A DNA stretch of 41,585 bases from CAYPGJ01 sp964638515 (GTDB lineage Bacteria > Planctomycetota > Phycisphaerae > Phycisphaerales > UBA1924), in assembly GCA_964638515.1 (NCBI GenBank), contig CAZWZL010000028.1, positions 1-41,585 on the forward strand. Reading direction: 5' to 3'. A program made the position numbers and the translations under genes. Positions 41,026 to 41,585 of this stretch are shown piece by piece (the stretch's first letter is position 1; every line of letters starts with the position of its first letter). The notes beneath the pieces are model-generated. The model made no database searches. It was not told the DNA's origin and worked only from the letters and a program-made list of their open reading frames with translations.

Positions 41026-41585
41026 ATGCACAACACAACTTCGCCTCCGCAAAACGCTGATGCGCGACGCCTGAACCCCTCGCCCCTTGCAGGAGAGGGG
41101 AGCGTTGCGAAGCAACGCGGGGTGAGGGGCTTTGCCCTCCTCGCCTCCGCGCTTCTCCTCTCCTCCCCCTCCCTCGCCGGCGTCCCCGCCACGCTCCCCG
41201 GCGTCTTCAACGGCCCCCCTCCCTCCCACGGCCACGACTTCGTCACCATCACCCACGCCGGCAACCGCGACATGCTCGAGTCCGAACGCGTCCTTGGTTC
41301 CGTTGCATCTGGCTTCCCGTCATTCGGCGGCGTCAAGTACGAGTATCGCATCGGCCGCACCGAGGTCGCCGCCTCGCAATGGATCAACTTCATCAAGCTT
41401 GCCTGGCCTGTCGCGCAGGAAATCGGCTACAACCCCTACGATGGCGAGGTCACCAGCTACCACATCGCCGACCTCAGCCCCGCCGGCGCGCCCAACTACA
41501 TCCTCCGTCCCGGCCAGGAGAACATGGCCGTCAACGTCTCCTGGCGCATGGCCGCCATGTACTGCAACTGGCTCCACAACGGCGC
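41026..41585 (+). CDS. Secreted formylglycine-generating-enzyme-like (SUMF1) protein, 3' end beyond window
   Basis: The frame from ATG 41026, preceded by GGGAGG 9 bases upstream, stays open to the window edge (about 186 residues). A basic leader of about 33 residues precedes a hydrophobic signal core (FALLASALLLSSPSLAG). The mature part has HDFVTITHAGNRDML, VKYEYRIGRTEVAASQWINF and VNVSWRMAAMYCNWLHNG, which match the start of the FGE-sulfatase (SUMF1) domain. In planctomycetes many such secreted proteins lack sulfatase-modifying activity and often carry a PEP-CTERM tail; the catalytic cysteines lie beyond the edge. Leader residues about 18-34 are encoded by a palindromic repeat. A GTG at 41122 is an alternative start that would skip most of it. 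Confidence 0.75.
   Translation, partial: MHNTTSPPQNADARRLNPSPLAGEGSVAKQRGVRGFALLASALLLSSPSLAGVPATLPGVFNGPPPSHGHDFVTITHAGNRDMLESERVLGSVASGFPSFGGVKYEYRIGRTEVAASQWINFIKLAWPVAQEIGYNPYDGEVTSYHIADLSPAGAPNYILRPGQENMAVNVSWRMAAMYCNWLHNG
41076..41129. repeat. Palindromic repeat, copy 2, inside a coding sequence
   Basis: A 54-base element. Outer arms CCCCTCGCCCC (41076-41086) and GGGGTGAGGGG (41119-41129) pair at 10 of 11 positions plus one G-T wobble. Inside are a possible CCCCTT/GAGGGG hairpin and a perfect 7-bp hairpin GCGTTGC-GAA-GCAACGC (41102-41118). It is read in frame as NPSPLAGEGSVAKQRGVRG, a translation familiar from interspersed repeats in other GC-rich bacteria. Confidence 0.7.

Noticed and set aside
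39555..41060. Open frame of 501 codons on the plus strand running through the terminator
   Set aside because: It is out of frame with the PEP-CTERM gene, crosses a strong terminator, a repeat and a poly-C run, and reads as low-complexity Arg/His/Pro.
1..41585. CRISPR arrays, insertion sequences, prophage genes or a defence island
   Set aside because: No regularly spaced repeats, transposase, integrase, phage structural, restriction or Cas-like motifs were seen on either strand.

Overview
The window looks like chromosomal DNA of a planctomycete, most likely of the class Phycisphaerae. It is very GC-rich. Several secreted proteins end in dockerin-like Ca2+ motifs (D-x-N-x-D-G followed by DLN-x-VLS-x-FG), and one ends in a PTPGA-type PEP-CTERM tail. 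The taxonomic call is inference from these traits. There is no rRNA, transposase, integrase or CRISPR array.

Layout. (1) 1-5893, minus strand: a tightly packed set running lipoprotein, SAM methyltransferase, BatA-like von Willebrand protein, beta-barrel protein, Tat-exported alkaline phosphatase (cut by the window edge). (2) 5915-7473, plus: SpoU-type RNA methyltransferase and ribose-5-phosphate isomerase A. (3) 7479-10240, minus: Sua5-type threonylcarbamoyl-AMP synthase and a TolC-like lipoprotein. (4) 10431-17818: an SH3-domain secreted protein, a three-EF-hand/dockerin-like protein, YjbQ, and three tandem PQQ-type sugar dehydrogenase paralogues with dockerin-like tails. (5) 18126-20291: a membrane polyferredoxin fused to TPR repeats. 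(6) 20305-29668: a kynurenine/3-hydroxyanthranilate gene set. The plus strand carries 3-hydroxyanthranilate dioxygenase, ACMS decarboxylase, kynureninase, kynurenine monooxygenase and kynurenine formamidase. The facing minus strand carries 2-aminomuconate deaminase, 2-aminomuconate semialdehyde dehydrogenase, an atypical SDR and an unusually large signal peptidase I. (7) 29886-34422: a translationally coupled signalling operon of histidine kinase, REC-HDOD protein and REC protein with a degenerate HD-GYP domain. (8) 34432-37553: ketopantoate reductase divergent from an Rrf2 regulator, then an alginate-export-type porin. (9) 37679-41585: tRNA-Ala(UGC), 6-phosphogluconate dehydrogenase, a PEP-CTERM protein, a 627-bp intergenic region, and the start of a secreted formylglycine-generating-enzyme-like protein.

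How the genes work together. The kynurenine cluster encodes every step from N-formylkynurenine to the product of 2-aminomuconate deamination; only tryptophan 2,3-dioxygenase is absent from the window. It has a good sigma-70-like promoter with an inverted repeat over the -10 box. Region 4 appears to be a surface module of Ca2+-binding and sugar-oxidising proteins.

The main points for a second look are: a strand-composition switch near 2.7 kb and again near 17.9 kb that ignores gene direction and suggests an inverted segment; palindromic repeats at the right end, one of them read in frame inside the leader of a secreted protein; a polyferredoxin-TPR fusion with a missing ferredoxin cysteine; the SDR without its Tyr-Lys pair; the degenerate HD-GYP; and a 6-phosphogluconate dehydrogenase that lacks a substrate-binding lysine.
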